Shown: piece after piece, positions 40,275-51,953 of the stretch | How positions within the stretch are numbered: position 1 is the first letter of the stretch | Layout of the letters: each line of letters begins with the position of its first letter | Source: Geosiphon pyriformis | Lineage: Eukaryota; Glomeromycota; Glomeromycetes; Archaeosporales; Geosiphonaceae | Length of the DNA: 64,000 nucleotides | Direction of reading: 5' to 3' | NCBI GenBank assembly: GCA_016748015.1 | Contig: JAAOMT010000690.1 | Span: 204,220 to 268,219, forward strand | The notes under the pieces: model-generated | Databases searched by the model: none | What the model was told of the DNA's origin: nothing | The model's input: the letters and a program-made list of their open reading frames with translations, nothing else | Made by a program: the position numbers and the translations under genes

Positions 40275-41493
40275 CTATTGAGCTAAAGCTTTGAGAAAAA
40301 CAAAGGCGAGACCAAGGTGAACTTTTGTAGTTAAATTTAAGGGATCCCAAAAGAAGTATTCTTCAGGATTAGAGCAAGGTTTCGCCGATTTGTCTATAAG
40401 ATTATTCAAACAGGCATCTTTTGTATTTGTGATACCAGCATACTGCTCTAAGGCCGTTGTATTCCTCTGGTATTTATTAAAATCGGCTGTGTAGATCGTG
40501 GCATCAGGATATTTTGTCGTAAAACTGGCGATGGAATTTTTCAGGGCTTCATTATGTTTAAGGTAAATTTCGAACAATATTGGTTTTAAATCCTCAAAAT
40601 ACAATTCAACGGCAGGAAAGAGAGAGAAATCCGGAAGACTTGGTACAAGGATATTTCGGACTCCGATTTCGTATAAGCTAACCCAGATTTTAGAAAGTCT
40701 TTCTACAACTTCCTCAGGCACTGCCATAAAGTTAGAGAATCTATAATCTGCTCCACCAAGCCATGTCTATAAGAAAGGAAAACCCTTAGATTTAATGATA
40801 ACTTTCTCTGATATTGCTTAATATTCATCTGTTAAAAAAGAAAATAACTCACAACTACTAAGGTTTTATTTGAATCAATCCCAGATTTTGACGTATCTTT
40901 GTATAATTCGAATTGTTGCCTGAGCCCTGGTACCTCAAATTTCGTTCCGTTCACTTCGAGAAAACCTATCCAAATAGATGCATACAAATTGTTATTGGTT
41001 ATAAAAACTCTTAAATTCAAATAGAAAATTTAGAATTTTAAATTTATTTAATTACCTTGAATCACTTCATTGCTTTGGTTTAATAAAAGCCAAGTTTAAC
41101 GAATTTGTTTAAAAATTTTATCAATAAAGATCGATCTCTTTCTTATTACATACTCTGAAGGTGCCGCAGCATAAGCAAAATCTTTAATCTCCGCGCCTAA
41201 AAAACTAGCAAGATATTCTGGCCACACTAGACCATTTGAAAAACGGCCTTGGTAGTAATCATCGGTAAGAAGGTCAGGTCCTGCCAGCTTGTAAGAATTT
41301 CCATTATCTAAAACAATAGATTATTTCCTCAATTTGTTTACTAGGATGAGACTTTTTCATTTCCACACTCACCTGAAACTACATCACCGAATACTACCAG
41401 CTTATTAAATTTTTTTTTTAACGCAGGAAAGCCATCTGTCAATGAGGCACAAGCGAAAAGGGATATGAATAATGCAAAAAAGTATTGATTCAT
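40275..41493 (-). CDS. GDSL-family secreted protein lacking catalytic Ser and His, five exons (copy A)
   Basis: Predicted secreted protein of 298 aa with an SGNH-hydrolase fold. Exons are 41493-41373, 41307-41154, 41072-41056 (17 nt), 40965-40853 and 40766-40275, all GT-AG with an unbroken frame. Signal peptide at about residues 1-21. Block I reads VFGDVVSGDNGN, with Val38 where the nucleophilic Ser belongs. Block V reads WDPLNLTT: Asp276 is kept but Asn279 replaces His. The block III region is WLGGADY and lacks the usual Asn before Asp. A nearby His285 is Gln in the intact relative at 20.7 kb, so it is an unlikely substitute. Cys positions in the C-terminal third are conserved. On present evidence it is catalytically dead, perhaps with a binding or decoy role, though a changed mechanism is possible. 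It is a close paralogue of the gene at 53.6 kb. The ATG begins the signal peptide. Confidence 0.86.
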
Positions 41494-41553
41494 GATGATA
41501 ATTCGAAATAAACTTTGAATTTTGATATAGTTTCTCTCTTTAAGCACCGAGAG

Positions 41554-41563
41554 ATTTTATATA
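41554..41563 (-). promoter_or_regulatory. TATA box of GDSL copy A
   Basis: TATATAAAAT on the minus strand, roughly 60-70 nt upstream of the ATG. A matching TATATAAAT lies at the same relative place before copy B at 54831-54839, so this core promoter element survived the duplication. Confidence 0.5.
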
Positions 41564-42441
41564 ATTCTGGTAAAATTTCTTATGGTCATAATAAGTGTTA
41601 TCAGGTCAAAATATATGTGTTTTATCAAAATCTTTCATTTGTTTTAATGAAGAAAATATTGTTGTCCTATATCGTACTAGCTTGTCGAAAGACTCGTAAT
41701 TTCAACAAACAACATTCAATGATAGATCGAAATGTTTTAATGATATTAAAAGTTAATCTGATAAAACAAAATGTTGGATTTGAAATCAAAATCACCTTCA
41801 ATAATAATAATTGGAACGACTTATCAATAATTTATTTGCCCACGAGTTAGATGTTATCTCTTAAATATTGAAGCCTTTTATGGTGTATTTTTTACAACAA
41901 ATCAAAAAATTAATTGAATCTGAAGCTAAGATTTATCTGTCTTTGTTGCCAAATAATTCTCTGTCAAATTAACCTATTGATTTAAAGTATAAGACTTTTC
42001 TTTGTCAATTAATAAGCGATTTCTCTGCTGAAATAACTTAAATCTCGATCAAAATTTGATTTTCTAATACGTAGAGTTTCAATTTGATATGAAACAAATA
42101 TTGAGCGACAAGATTAAGCTAATATTTATACGAACAAAAACCAATTAGACGGAATTTTTTCGATATAAAAACATTCCAACTTGAAGATCGGGTGACCAAA
42201 AAATATCAAGTATAAATCTTCCGGATTGCAGCTATTGATCAAATTATCTTTATATGGCAGTATGAAATAGAAATGTGTATTTGTAATTGCATGTCTCTCA
42301 TTAAATGCCTTCCAAATGAAGGATTCCAGTTAATAAAGCTAAAATATTAAATCAATAAATTATATATTGAGTTAACTTTCGTTAAACCGAAGATAAATAA
42401 TTCGAAGATTATTTTAATAATTAGCCACTATAATTGATCAT

Positions 42442-42473
42442 TTAATCCGAAGATCAGTAAAACTTCGGATTAA
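42442..42473. repeat. 11-bp inverted repeat beside the transposase relic
   Basis: TTAATCCGAAG and its reverse complement CTTCGGATTAA are separated by 10 nt. More CGAAG motifs lie at 42390-42412. They could be terminal or subterminal repeats of a DNA transposon that includes the adjacent Tigger-like relic. Confidence 0.6.
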
Positions 42474-42534
42474 AGTGCCAAAATAAAAGCTTTTTGCCCT
42501 CAACAGAGTCAATACTTATGATAAACAAAACATC

Positions 42535-42960
42535 TATAGCTCCTCTCGACATTATGGATTTAATTACTATATTGTGCAATCTTGGAATTCTGTCAACTCT
42601 GGTTCAATTTGTAAAAAACAGAAATTTTACATTTAGTGAATATTCTCTTATTTGATGATAATACTATAGATAAATCATCAGATATAAAAAAATGATGCAA
42701 CATATAATTAATCAACTTACAATTGATAATCTTTATTTGGTAAAGAATATTTTGAATTTGATTCTACTTTACGAATCAAAGTCATGAAAAAATCATTAAA
42801 TTTGTTGATGGTGTAAAAGATCCTGAAAATTTAAAAGAAATTAAAGAAGTTAAAAATGTTGTAAATTTAACACAAAATGAGGCAATTATTGGTTTTGCAT
42901 TGTACTTACAGATATTAAAAAAGAAAATTGTGATGAAACAGTAAAACACTTTCTAGTTTC
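42535..42960 (+). pseudogene. Possible Tigger/pogo (CENP-B-like) transposase relic
   Basis: Short segments in different frames resemble the C-terminal part of CENP-B-type DDE transposases: LDIMDLI, then IVQSWNSVNSGSICKKQ, then an acidic/Asn-rich tail. The Trp-Asn-Ser block with the following basic residues is the best match to the family's AWxxVxxxTIxxCW region. Frameshifts and stops break the sequence, and no catalytic core is visible. The assignment is tentative. Confidence 0.35.
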
Positions 42961-45900
42961 AAAGTCAATAACTTGAAAAACAGATAAATGAATTAATTTC
43001 TTAATTGTAATAATTTTATATTTTGAATTGGTTAAATTTGTTAAATTTGATTAGTATTAATATATATTTTTAACTATTCTCTTTTTCTTATGTATACTTT
43101 TTTGGTAAATAAAACTTAGGGTAAAATTTTCTTATTAGCAATTTGCTAAACTTTATTTTTTACACATTAATAATTTTGATTTTAAACAATAAAAAATTGT
43201 TTTCACAATAATTATATACAAAATATTATAAGATGTAGATTACAAAAATATCCAAATTATTATAAACTTTCAATAGCTAAATTTTATTGGTTATAATTAT
43301 TGCAAAAAATATGTTTAGCTTATTTTTTTGTAAGAATTTAAACATTTGAATGTTAAGTTTTTATTTTTTCTAATAATTAATTAGATTTATCAATAAAATT
43401 TTCAGGTCTTGAATTCAATTTATTAATTTCAATAAAGTCATCGATTTTAAAGTTATTAGATTTCACCCAAAGAAAATAATTTTCAAAATAATTTTTGTTT
43501 TTCTTAATTATAATTCACGCCAAAAAATTTGTTTGGTTCAAATAATAATCGTTTAAAATTTGTTTTAAATCTAGAACTGAATCTTGTTTTTCAGCTTAGT
43601 TCTTATCAAAATTGACATTGCCTGTTGTTATTTTTATGTTATCTAATTTTATGACTTTGTTTGACAAAATTGTTTTTTTTATTATACGACAATTTTTCAT
43701 TAGATCTGAAATTTTTCACATGTTTAATTCTATTTTATTGATTCTGTTTTCTTGACAATTGAGTTTTTATATTTCTATTTTGTTTAGTATTAAAATCAAT
43801 TTGTTTTTATGTTTTATATTTTCTGAATTTAGAGCTGTTGAATTTTATGAAAGCTATTATTATTTTTGCCAATGAATATAACCAAGTTCATTTTGACTTA
43901 AGCATTTAAGTTTTATTCAAAGCATTAAAACATAAAATAATACTACTAGCTGTTGGAATAATTTTATAAGTTTTTGTTTATATTTTAAAATCTAGCTTGT
44001 AAACAAATCAAATATATTTAAATCTAAAAATAATGCCTAATAGATTACAACCAATGTGATACTCAAATACAACTCCGAACCATATAGCTAGAACTGATAT
44101 AATAATTATTTTTATGTTACCAATTCCTTTTTTATTTAAAACTAACAAATTGAAATTGAACCAAAAATTAGTATAAATTTTATTTTTGATTCATTTTATT
44201 ATTTATAACCCCATTTGCAATGATTAGATCATGTATCATTTTAAGCTTTTAAGCAATTTAAAATTTACTAAAATTTGAATAGTTTTGAAAATGACTTTTT
44301 TAACAAAACTTTAATAAAACAGTTAAAATATATGAAATTAAAAATTTAACTAAAAATTCCTGAAAAATGAATTGCTTTCTTAAAGTATTTAACATTTAAA
44401 TTGCAAATAGGTTTAAATATTTAGTATTAGCACTATATTAAATTTGCTAAAACAATTAATAGAAAAAGTTTTATTATATAATTTTCAAAAATTATTGTCA
44501 CAGATTAAACGATAAGTTAAATAATAACCGAAATTAAAAACAACATTTTTATGGGTCAAAGTAACACAATAATAGATAGCAAAAGAGAACAAATATTGTA
44601 TGATAAGAAAACAAACAAAAAGAAAATTTATTTTTATAATTAAATTGAATTTGTAGGAATTTAATATGCAAAATTAGTCACAATTACTATCTTTTTCAAA
44701 AGAAACAAGAGAATCTGAAGGTAAAAAGATAGTCAGTACTTTTAATAAAAGATAATACAGCTGCTATAATTTTATATTTTATGTTAATGCTTTTAGAATT
44801 AAAATAACAGATATTATTTGTATTTTTTAGTAATATATTTCATAAAAGTTAAAAATATACAAATTAAAAGGAAAAAAGAGAAAAAATAATAATTAAAATT
44901 ATATTGAAATTGTTGCATTAATTTTTTAACTAATTAAATGATTCAAATAAGAACTTTTTTCTACAGTTTTACTTATATATTTTTTAAAAAAGACTAATAA
45001 TTAGATTGGTAATTATATTAACAATTAATTTTTAAATAAAGTAACTAATGTATGTAAATAAATATAATTAAATATTTAATAAAACTAAAAATTCAATTTT
45101 AACATAATTTTTTCCAAAAAGATCAAAGCTTTGGGAAAAAATTTACTAAGAAAAATTTTAGGTTATTTATTTTAAAACTAATTTACTGAAGCTTTTGCTA
45201 ACAAAATATATAATAACTGTGGTAATATAAGTTTTAAATTCATAAAACCAAATTTTTATATAGGCATTTTGACTTTTTTTGTAATAATTAAGACTTTTGA
45301 GACATTTAATTATATAATATTTAAGATTTTCATCTGAATTTTTAAAGTTATTTTCTTTAAAAGATTTATATCATTAATGATTTTACCAAGTCATTCATAT
45401 TATTAAAGTTGTTTTTCATATAGCAAGTTTTTATTAATAAGTAAAACTTTTTAATTATTCTTCTAATTGTGGTAAAAAGAAAAAATATTTTAGCAGTCAT
45501 GTATTTAAGCTGTTTAATTGAGTTTTCGTTTTTATTAATAGATATTGCAAATTTTAATATGTTCTGTTATGTTTTTTTAAGATTGTTCAATAGTATTATG
45601 CTAATGTTTTATTAAAAAGTCAGTGTATATATTGTATATTACAATTTTTTCCGAATTAAAATATTTTTAATATGATTTGTTTTAACAAATTAAAATAGAA
45701 ATTTGATTATTTCACAAATTTTCTCTTTGCTGCTAGTTATATTTTATTAAATATGGTCTTTTACTCAAAAATTTGATACAGTACTAAATAGTTTTTCAAG
45801 TTAATTATTATGTATAGTTAAAAGTAAATAAATTGGTTAATTGGTTAAAGTTTTTTAATTACTGAATAGCTAATTAAAATAGAGAATTTGCATTTCAATT

Positions 45901-47479
45901 GCTCATTTTTTTAATATTTAAGTTTATAATCATATTTATCTAGTTGGAAAATTTAGCAGCCAATTTATTAATATTCAAGCCTTTTTTTGTTGCATAATTA
46001 GACCAGAGCTTGATAACTTATTATCACTGTAAAATAAACACCTAAAAAATATTGGTTTTAATAATTTGTAAACTAAACTACAGAAAAGCACTCTTGTTTA
46101 ATGACTTTATATAATTTATCAACTATGAACATATTTTTGCTTACTAATTTAAAACAGTAATAACAGTATCATATTTTTTATAAACACAAACTTGTGTTTT
46201 CTGGCAAAGTAAAAAACAAAACTTATTAAAAATTTTGATTATTACTGTTAATAAAAATAAAGCTTTTTGGAATTTTTTGCTAAATTTTTGCTATTGTTAA
46301 AATTTTTTTAGAAAAACAAACTTTTCTGGTTTGATATTGTAAATATTAAAGTTTTTTAATCTTTTTCATTATTTTAATTATGTATTAACTATAATTTTAC
46401 ATATTCAGTCATTTATTTTTAAATTAGTTGCTAGTATAATTGATAATTTGATTGTTTACTTAATTAATCAAACTTTTTTACCTTTTTTATTTTTTATTTT
46501 CTTGAATTGTATTTAGTAGAATTAATTTTGAATTTGTTATTTTATTTATTAAATAAATAACTATTAAACATAATTAGTATTCTGTTGTTGAATTTTAAAA
46601 ATACCAACTAAAATGTAAAATATCGTAACTGTATTATTTTTTATTTATTAAAATTTACAATGTACAATTAATTTTATTAAAACAATTAAACAGATATTTA
46701 CATATAAGCAAATATTTTATATGAAAATTTAAAAAATTAAAATTATGAATTATTATAATTTAAAAAATATTATTATATATTGTTCATAATAATTAATTAG
46801 TAATATTACCAATTAACTAATTTAAAGACTCAATATTATATTATTTACAAAGAAATATAAAATAAATAAAATAATAATATAATCAAATAAATCAAGATTT
46901 TTAATTTTTGAATTAAATAATTGTGTACAAAAATCAATAAAGTTTATAATAATAAAAATTTGAGAGAGAGAGAGAGAGAGAGAGTTTAAAATAAAATTTT
47001 GTAATTTTGAAAAAACTTTTTAGCAATACATTGGTTTTTTATAATAAAGTAAAATTATAAATTCAAAAAATTATGTCAATATTGTTCTAATTTGCTTTAT
47101 ATTTTGATTTTTCAAATTAAAATATTATATATTTTAACATGATGCTTTATACAATTTGGTGAAGAGTACCGAATAGTATTATAATATTGAGTTAGTTAGT
47201 TCAATGTCCTAATTTGAAATAGGAAAAAAGAATTGTTTTAATGAAAACAAAATTTATCAAGAATAGCCTAAAAAAATACATTAAAAGCATATATTATAAA
47301 TTTTTGAGCTTATCTAAAGAGTTAATGTCATTATTAAAATATAAACATATTAATTATTTAATTTGAGTAAATAAAACCAATATAATAATTTATTTTAATA
47401 AAAATTAGTCGTGATATTTAAAAATATAATAATATTAATATTTTGGTAATTTACTGTAAAGGCGTGCATAGCCTGCAAT

Positions 47480-49440
47480 ATGTTTTAATGGATCTGAATT
47501 CCTTTCCCAGCTTTTTTATACCATTTAACTGCTTTTGAAAGATCTTTAGTCACACCCATTTTCATAGCAGATTGCAAGATCATATTGTGTCTTTGAATGT
47601 CCTTTTTCCGTTGCCTTAATATACCATTCAACCGCTTTGGTGAGATTCTTCGTCACTCCATCTCCATCTTCATTATATTGTGGGTCGGAATTGCCTTTCT
47701 CCACTGCTTTAGTATACCATTCAACTGCTTTCTCGAGATTTTTGGTTGCTCCCTCTCCATTTATATAGCAAACTCTAAGATTAAACTCTGCATCAGAATT
47801 TTCTTTCTCTGCTGCTTTGGTATACTATTCAACTGGTTTGATGAGGTATTTGATCACTCCATGACCATTTTTATAGCAAACTCCAAACTAAATTGTGCAT
47901 CTCAATGTCCTTTTTCTGCTGCTTTAGTATACTATTCGACTACTTTTGCAGGATACTTAGCAACTCCGTTTCCATTATTATAGTAATAAGCAAGACAACA
48001 TTCCCCTGCTTTAATATACCATTCAATGGTCTTTTTATCATTTTTTTTAGTACCGATACCATCTATATAACATTGCCCGAGAAAAAGTTGGCCCAAAAAG
48101 TTTTTTGATCAGGGGTTTCTTGATATTTTATAAAGCCCTGCCTAACGTTGATACATAAATTCCAATTCCAAATTGGTAAAAAAAGCCATGCAAAAAAGCT
48201 GAATTAGATGAGGTTTGGTTAAAATTAATAGAATTGAAAAGATCTGCCCAATGTTTATAGATTTTCTTCTAACTGAGGAATCATTTTTGATATATCCCGA
48301 GGTTTATAATCGTTAAATGTTTTCTAAAAGAGCCTTGATGGTTGGATCAGTAAAATCCATATATTTTCCTAGAGTGTTTTCATTCGTTAACTATAGTGTT
48401 AATCCAGCATGATCTTTTTGAAAATTAGAAGCAGGCTTCAAATTCCATTGAATTTCCTTTAGTTGTCGTTTATGGCCGTTTCTCAGGTAACTGATCCCAA
48501 CGCTCTTTATACAACATTATATATTCAATTGGTGTATTTTCGATAGGAATTTCTCTTTTACCAGCAATAATTTGTGCTAAAAATTTGAAGTATAATTTGT
48601 AAATAAAATTCTCATAAAATTGTGCTTAGATTCAATTTTCTTCACTGACTAAACCCAGGATTTCGCTGAGATTTCTTGGAAGGCCAAGATTGGATATTTT
48701 TATTGTTCTGTTGTGGGATAAACATTTTAGGAATTCTAAAAATAAATTTTTTAGTAATAGATCAAATGTTAAAATACTTTTTGAAACTTTAAAGCATCGA
48801 ACCTACAAGATCTCAATGAATGATTTGGTTTTCATGCAGACATTGAATTCCCCTTGCCAATTCCTGTGCCATCCGTAGCTTTTCTATTCTATTCATATTC
48901 TGAAACTCTAATTATAGATAATTACGCAAAGAACTTCCATTGGCGTATTCAAAAATTATAATATATTTTATAGTATTATCTATTACAAGTTTATATAGAA
49001 AAGTTAGCGTTTTCTAATATAAATTTTCATAAACTTTGAGAATAAATACCTCTATGGTTTTGCTAAGACAATAAAATCTCAAAATATTTGGAAAAAATGT
49101 ATATCTCGCAGGAATTGCATCTAATAGTTTTCGGCAATGTTTTAGCATAAATAATATAGCAATTTAAATTCAAATCTTTTTTATAAGCTCTTCTATTTCG
49201 GTTTTATCGTCTTGTGTGACTCGTTTGAAATTTTTCAATGCAAATATAATATCCATACCACCTTTAGTATACTCCGCCTTCTCTACCACTCTGGAAGCTC
49301 CATCACCAAGCTGTTTTTTGCTATGAAATTATTGTATCCAAAATATTTGATCTGTTTGTCACGAACAGAGGTTTCAAACCATTCGGCGACTGATATTGGT
49401 AACGTTGGCATTTTTAGTAAAGGTAACTTGGCATCGTTTT
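47480..49440 (-). pseudogene. Protein kinase with C-terminal Sel1 repeats, degraded
   Basis: Minus-strand fragments in order form a kinase-Sel1 gene of a type expanded in Glomeromycotina. The N-lobe is near 49310-49200, with glycine loop LGDGASRVVEKAE and ALKNF holding the ATP-binding Lys. The catalytic loop is near 48835 (CLHENQIIH-stop-DL), where HRD is broken by a TGA at the Arg codon. The activation segment near 48715 has SNLG in place of DFG. The C-lobe end is near 48560-48480 (AGKREIPIENTPIEYIMLYK and RWDQLPEKRP). At least five Sel1 units follow between 48070 and 47480 (for example KTIEWYIKAGE, YTKAAEKGH), with TAG replacing Trp in one. Several frameshifts separate the parts. It cannot encode an active kinase; the remaining similarity suggests the inactivation is fairly recent. 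Confidence 0.75.
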
Positions 49441-51390
49441 TTAATGAAATGCTTGTGAATGTCTAAGACATCTGACAATTTTAAATATTTGAAAGTCTCA
49501 TTTTTGTATAGTAAGATGCAGCAATCACAGGAAAACTTGTTAATATAAAATATAAAATAAATTATTATTTTTGAGTTTATTTTAAGCAAATTTGATATTT
49601 TATTAAAGAAAATCATACCTAATTTTATAGTTGCTTTTGACAACAACATATTTTTAGTCTTTTGAAACATTGAGGTTGTTTTGGTTAACAAAATGATATC
49701 ACTTTTATTATTTGGGAAATATTCTTAAAATTTAAAAAACGATTACTGCAAACCAATATAATAGCAATTACAAATATTAAATTTTCAATTGTTAAAATAC
49801 TTTCAAATTTTTTCAGCCACATGGTTTTTCAAAAAAAAATAGCAAACAAAGCTGTTGGAAGAATTAACTTGTTGGTTTTCTACCATTTCAAATAAAAATA
49901 ATAAATTTCTTACCATTTAATTTAAAAAAGTTTAAAAGTTTAATTTTAATATTCAAATAAAAAATAAAACTAAAACAATGCATCTAAAATTCTGGTAAAA
50001 TTATAACCAAATATTCCAAAAACAAAAAATTTAAAATCAACTTTTTTCACTTTTTTGTTTTAAAAGATAGTTTTATTCTGAATAGAACTAAAGATAATTA
50101 ATAAATACATTCAAAACCCATAATTTTACTTTTGGTTTCTACCTTAGTTTTCACTATTTATTTTTAAGTGGCCGCTATATTTTTTGTTGCTTAAACTCAA
50201 AATCTAAATAAACAATTAAATATAATATTAGTCCAAGCTGTTTATGAAAACCAAAAATCTTGAAAACTCAATATATGTTTTAATATAATCATCAATATTA
50301 ACATCTTTTTGATTTTAAACCACAAAATTGTAATAATATTTTTATTTTCACCTTATCCTAAATTTTTTGGATATAAAACTGTTAACTACAACCTTCTGGT
50401 CATAAACCTTTTTATTTATTCTATAAAAAATGGCGACCTTACCAATAAAAATAAAGATTAAAACAATATTTTCAAAAAATATTCTGCACAAAGACTTCAT
50501 ACTATTTTTGATTATTTAAAAATGTCTAGATATTTGCTTTTAAAATCTTAATATTAGTGATTTAATACTTAAATAGCATTTTGATAAAAATAATATTTAT
50601 GAAAACAAATTTTTTAGTCATTGAAAAAACTATTTATAATTTACAAAGTTTTAAACAACAGTTTATATATTTTTGAAAATTAATATAAAATATTTTTTGA
50701 TAATTATTTTGTTAATAGAACATTTTATTTTGCAATTAAGATATTTATTTTACTATTTTAATCATGTTTTAACCATCAACTTTGTATATTTAGCCTTTCA
50801 TATTTAGAATTAATTATTGACTTGATTATTGACTTGATTATTAATCTAATCTTTAAATCTAATTAATAACTTCCATTGTTGATCTGATTGTTAACCAAAT
50901 TGTTGACTTATTTATTAACTTGGTTATTCATTTTTTTTATTAAACATATAAACAAAATTTTTTAAAGCTATAGAAATGTATTTGGCAATAATCAAATAGT
51001 TTTTTATCTTTGAATCTGAATATTTCTTTAATCAAATTTATATTGTTCTTAAATACTTTTTTCTGCCATTCATTAACATGTTACTTGATAAAATTATAAT
51101 ATAGTATAAAAATATATCAAGATATTACAATCTATAATGTAAATCAAAATTATTAATGATTAATTAATTGAAAAAAATAATAATGTGATTAAAAAATGAT
51201 ATTAATATACTTAGAAAAATAATTTTAAAAGACTCAATTCATGAAGGCCAAGTATTCCGGGGCAGTTAGCTATTCCAAACAGCTGGATTGTCAAAAACTA
51301 AATAAAAAACCATGAAACTTTTGACCTAAAAAGCCATTGGAATCTGTTGGAGGTTTTCTGTACCCAAAGATTCGTCCAAAGGGAAAATTT
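49441..51390. other. AT-rich DNA without a supported gene
   Basis: A minus-strand frame at 49374-49691 overlaps the start of the kinase relic but shows no domain itself. Imperfect short tandem units of the kind TTATTGACTTGA occur at 50815-50930. A less AT-rich block at 51236-51400 looks like decayed coding DNA adjoining the GDSL relic, but it cannot be read in one frame. Confidence 0.5.
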
Positions 51391-51412
51391 CCGGATGCCT
51401 TTATAAAAAGTT

Positions 51413-51492
51413 TAAGCGAAATCTTCAACCTCTGCATCTAAGAGACCTCAAAAGTATAAGCCAGATGCAAAATAGGCAAAATTGTTAGTATC
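51413..51492 (-). pseudogene. Relic of GDSL exon 2
   Basis: The minus strand reads DTNNFAYFA, then SGLYF-stop-GLLDAEVEDFA. This parallels exon 2 of the GDSL genes (DTGNAYKLA ... PEYLGTFLGAEIKDFA). The nucleotide alignment with copies A and B over about 50 bases is clear, with many transitions. A stretch of about 20 codons between the two parts is missing and one codon is a stop. Neighbouring exons were not identified. It indicates that a further GDSL copy once lay beside copy B. Confidence 0.55.
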
Positions 51493-51690
51493 GCTAGCCT
51501 ATAAAAACATTTTCATTTAAAGATTTCTTTATACGATAAACCATTTCTTTCATACTACCAGAATTCGATTATATCATCCTCTCAAATATATTTTTAGCAA
51601 TCTCGATATTCTTGAGAAATAACATTTTTTCAATCAATAAAATATCAAAGCACGTTTACTTCAAGCCGTGATGAATAAAATCTATGAATA

Positions 51691-51950
51691 CAGTGTGTTG
51701 CAAAAAAATTGGAGAAAAATGCACATCACAAAACTTGATACAGTTTATCCAATTTTAGTTCTTGCACAATGTTACCTTCCAAGCAAGAAACACAGCGCCA
51801 AACCGTATAATATTTTTGGAATGAAGGGATACGAGACGCAACTGAAATAAAACAGCGAACAAATATACCACACTCTACTATCTATAATATCCTTAAAAAA
51901 CTCGAAAAAATAGGTAGAGCGTTGGTATAAAGGCCAGAGACAAACTCGTG
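51691..51950 (+). mobile_element. Truncated Tc1/mariner copy (5' end)
   Basis: Begins at a TA dinucleotide with CAGTGTGTTGCAAAAAAATT and carries the start of the same transposase as the main element, in the opposite orientation. Over about 150 bases the two copies differ only at scattered transitions. Compared with the main copy it lacks about 100 nt just inside the terminal repeat. Similarity fades near 51945, where the main element's left end begins. The fragment and main copy form a long inverted pair. Confidence 0.75.
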
Positions 51951-51953
51951 CTA

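Larger units (their letters stand above)
41564..47479. other. Extremely AT-rich DNA with no readable gene
   Basis: The first 700 bases (to about 42260) are the duplicated upstream flank of GDSL copy A. After 43000 almost every frame is closed within a few dozen codons and C and G become scarce. A (GA)n tract lies at 46962-46984. A probable Tigger/pogo relic at 42535-42960 is listed separately. The rest looks like heavily decayed repeat DNA, which is inference. Confidence 0.6.

Noticed and set aside
47597-48108. Two Cys/Phe-rich plus-strand frames
   Set aside because: Reverse complement of Sel1 repeats, whose periodic Ala-Glu-Lys codons leave the opposite strand open.
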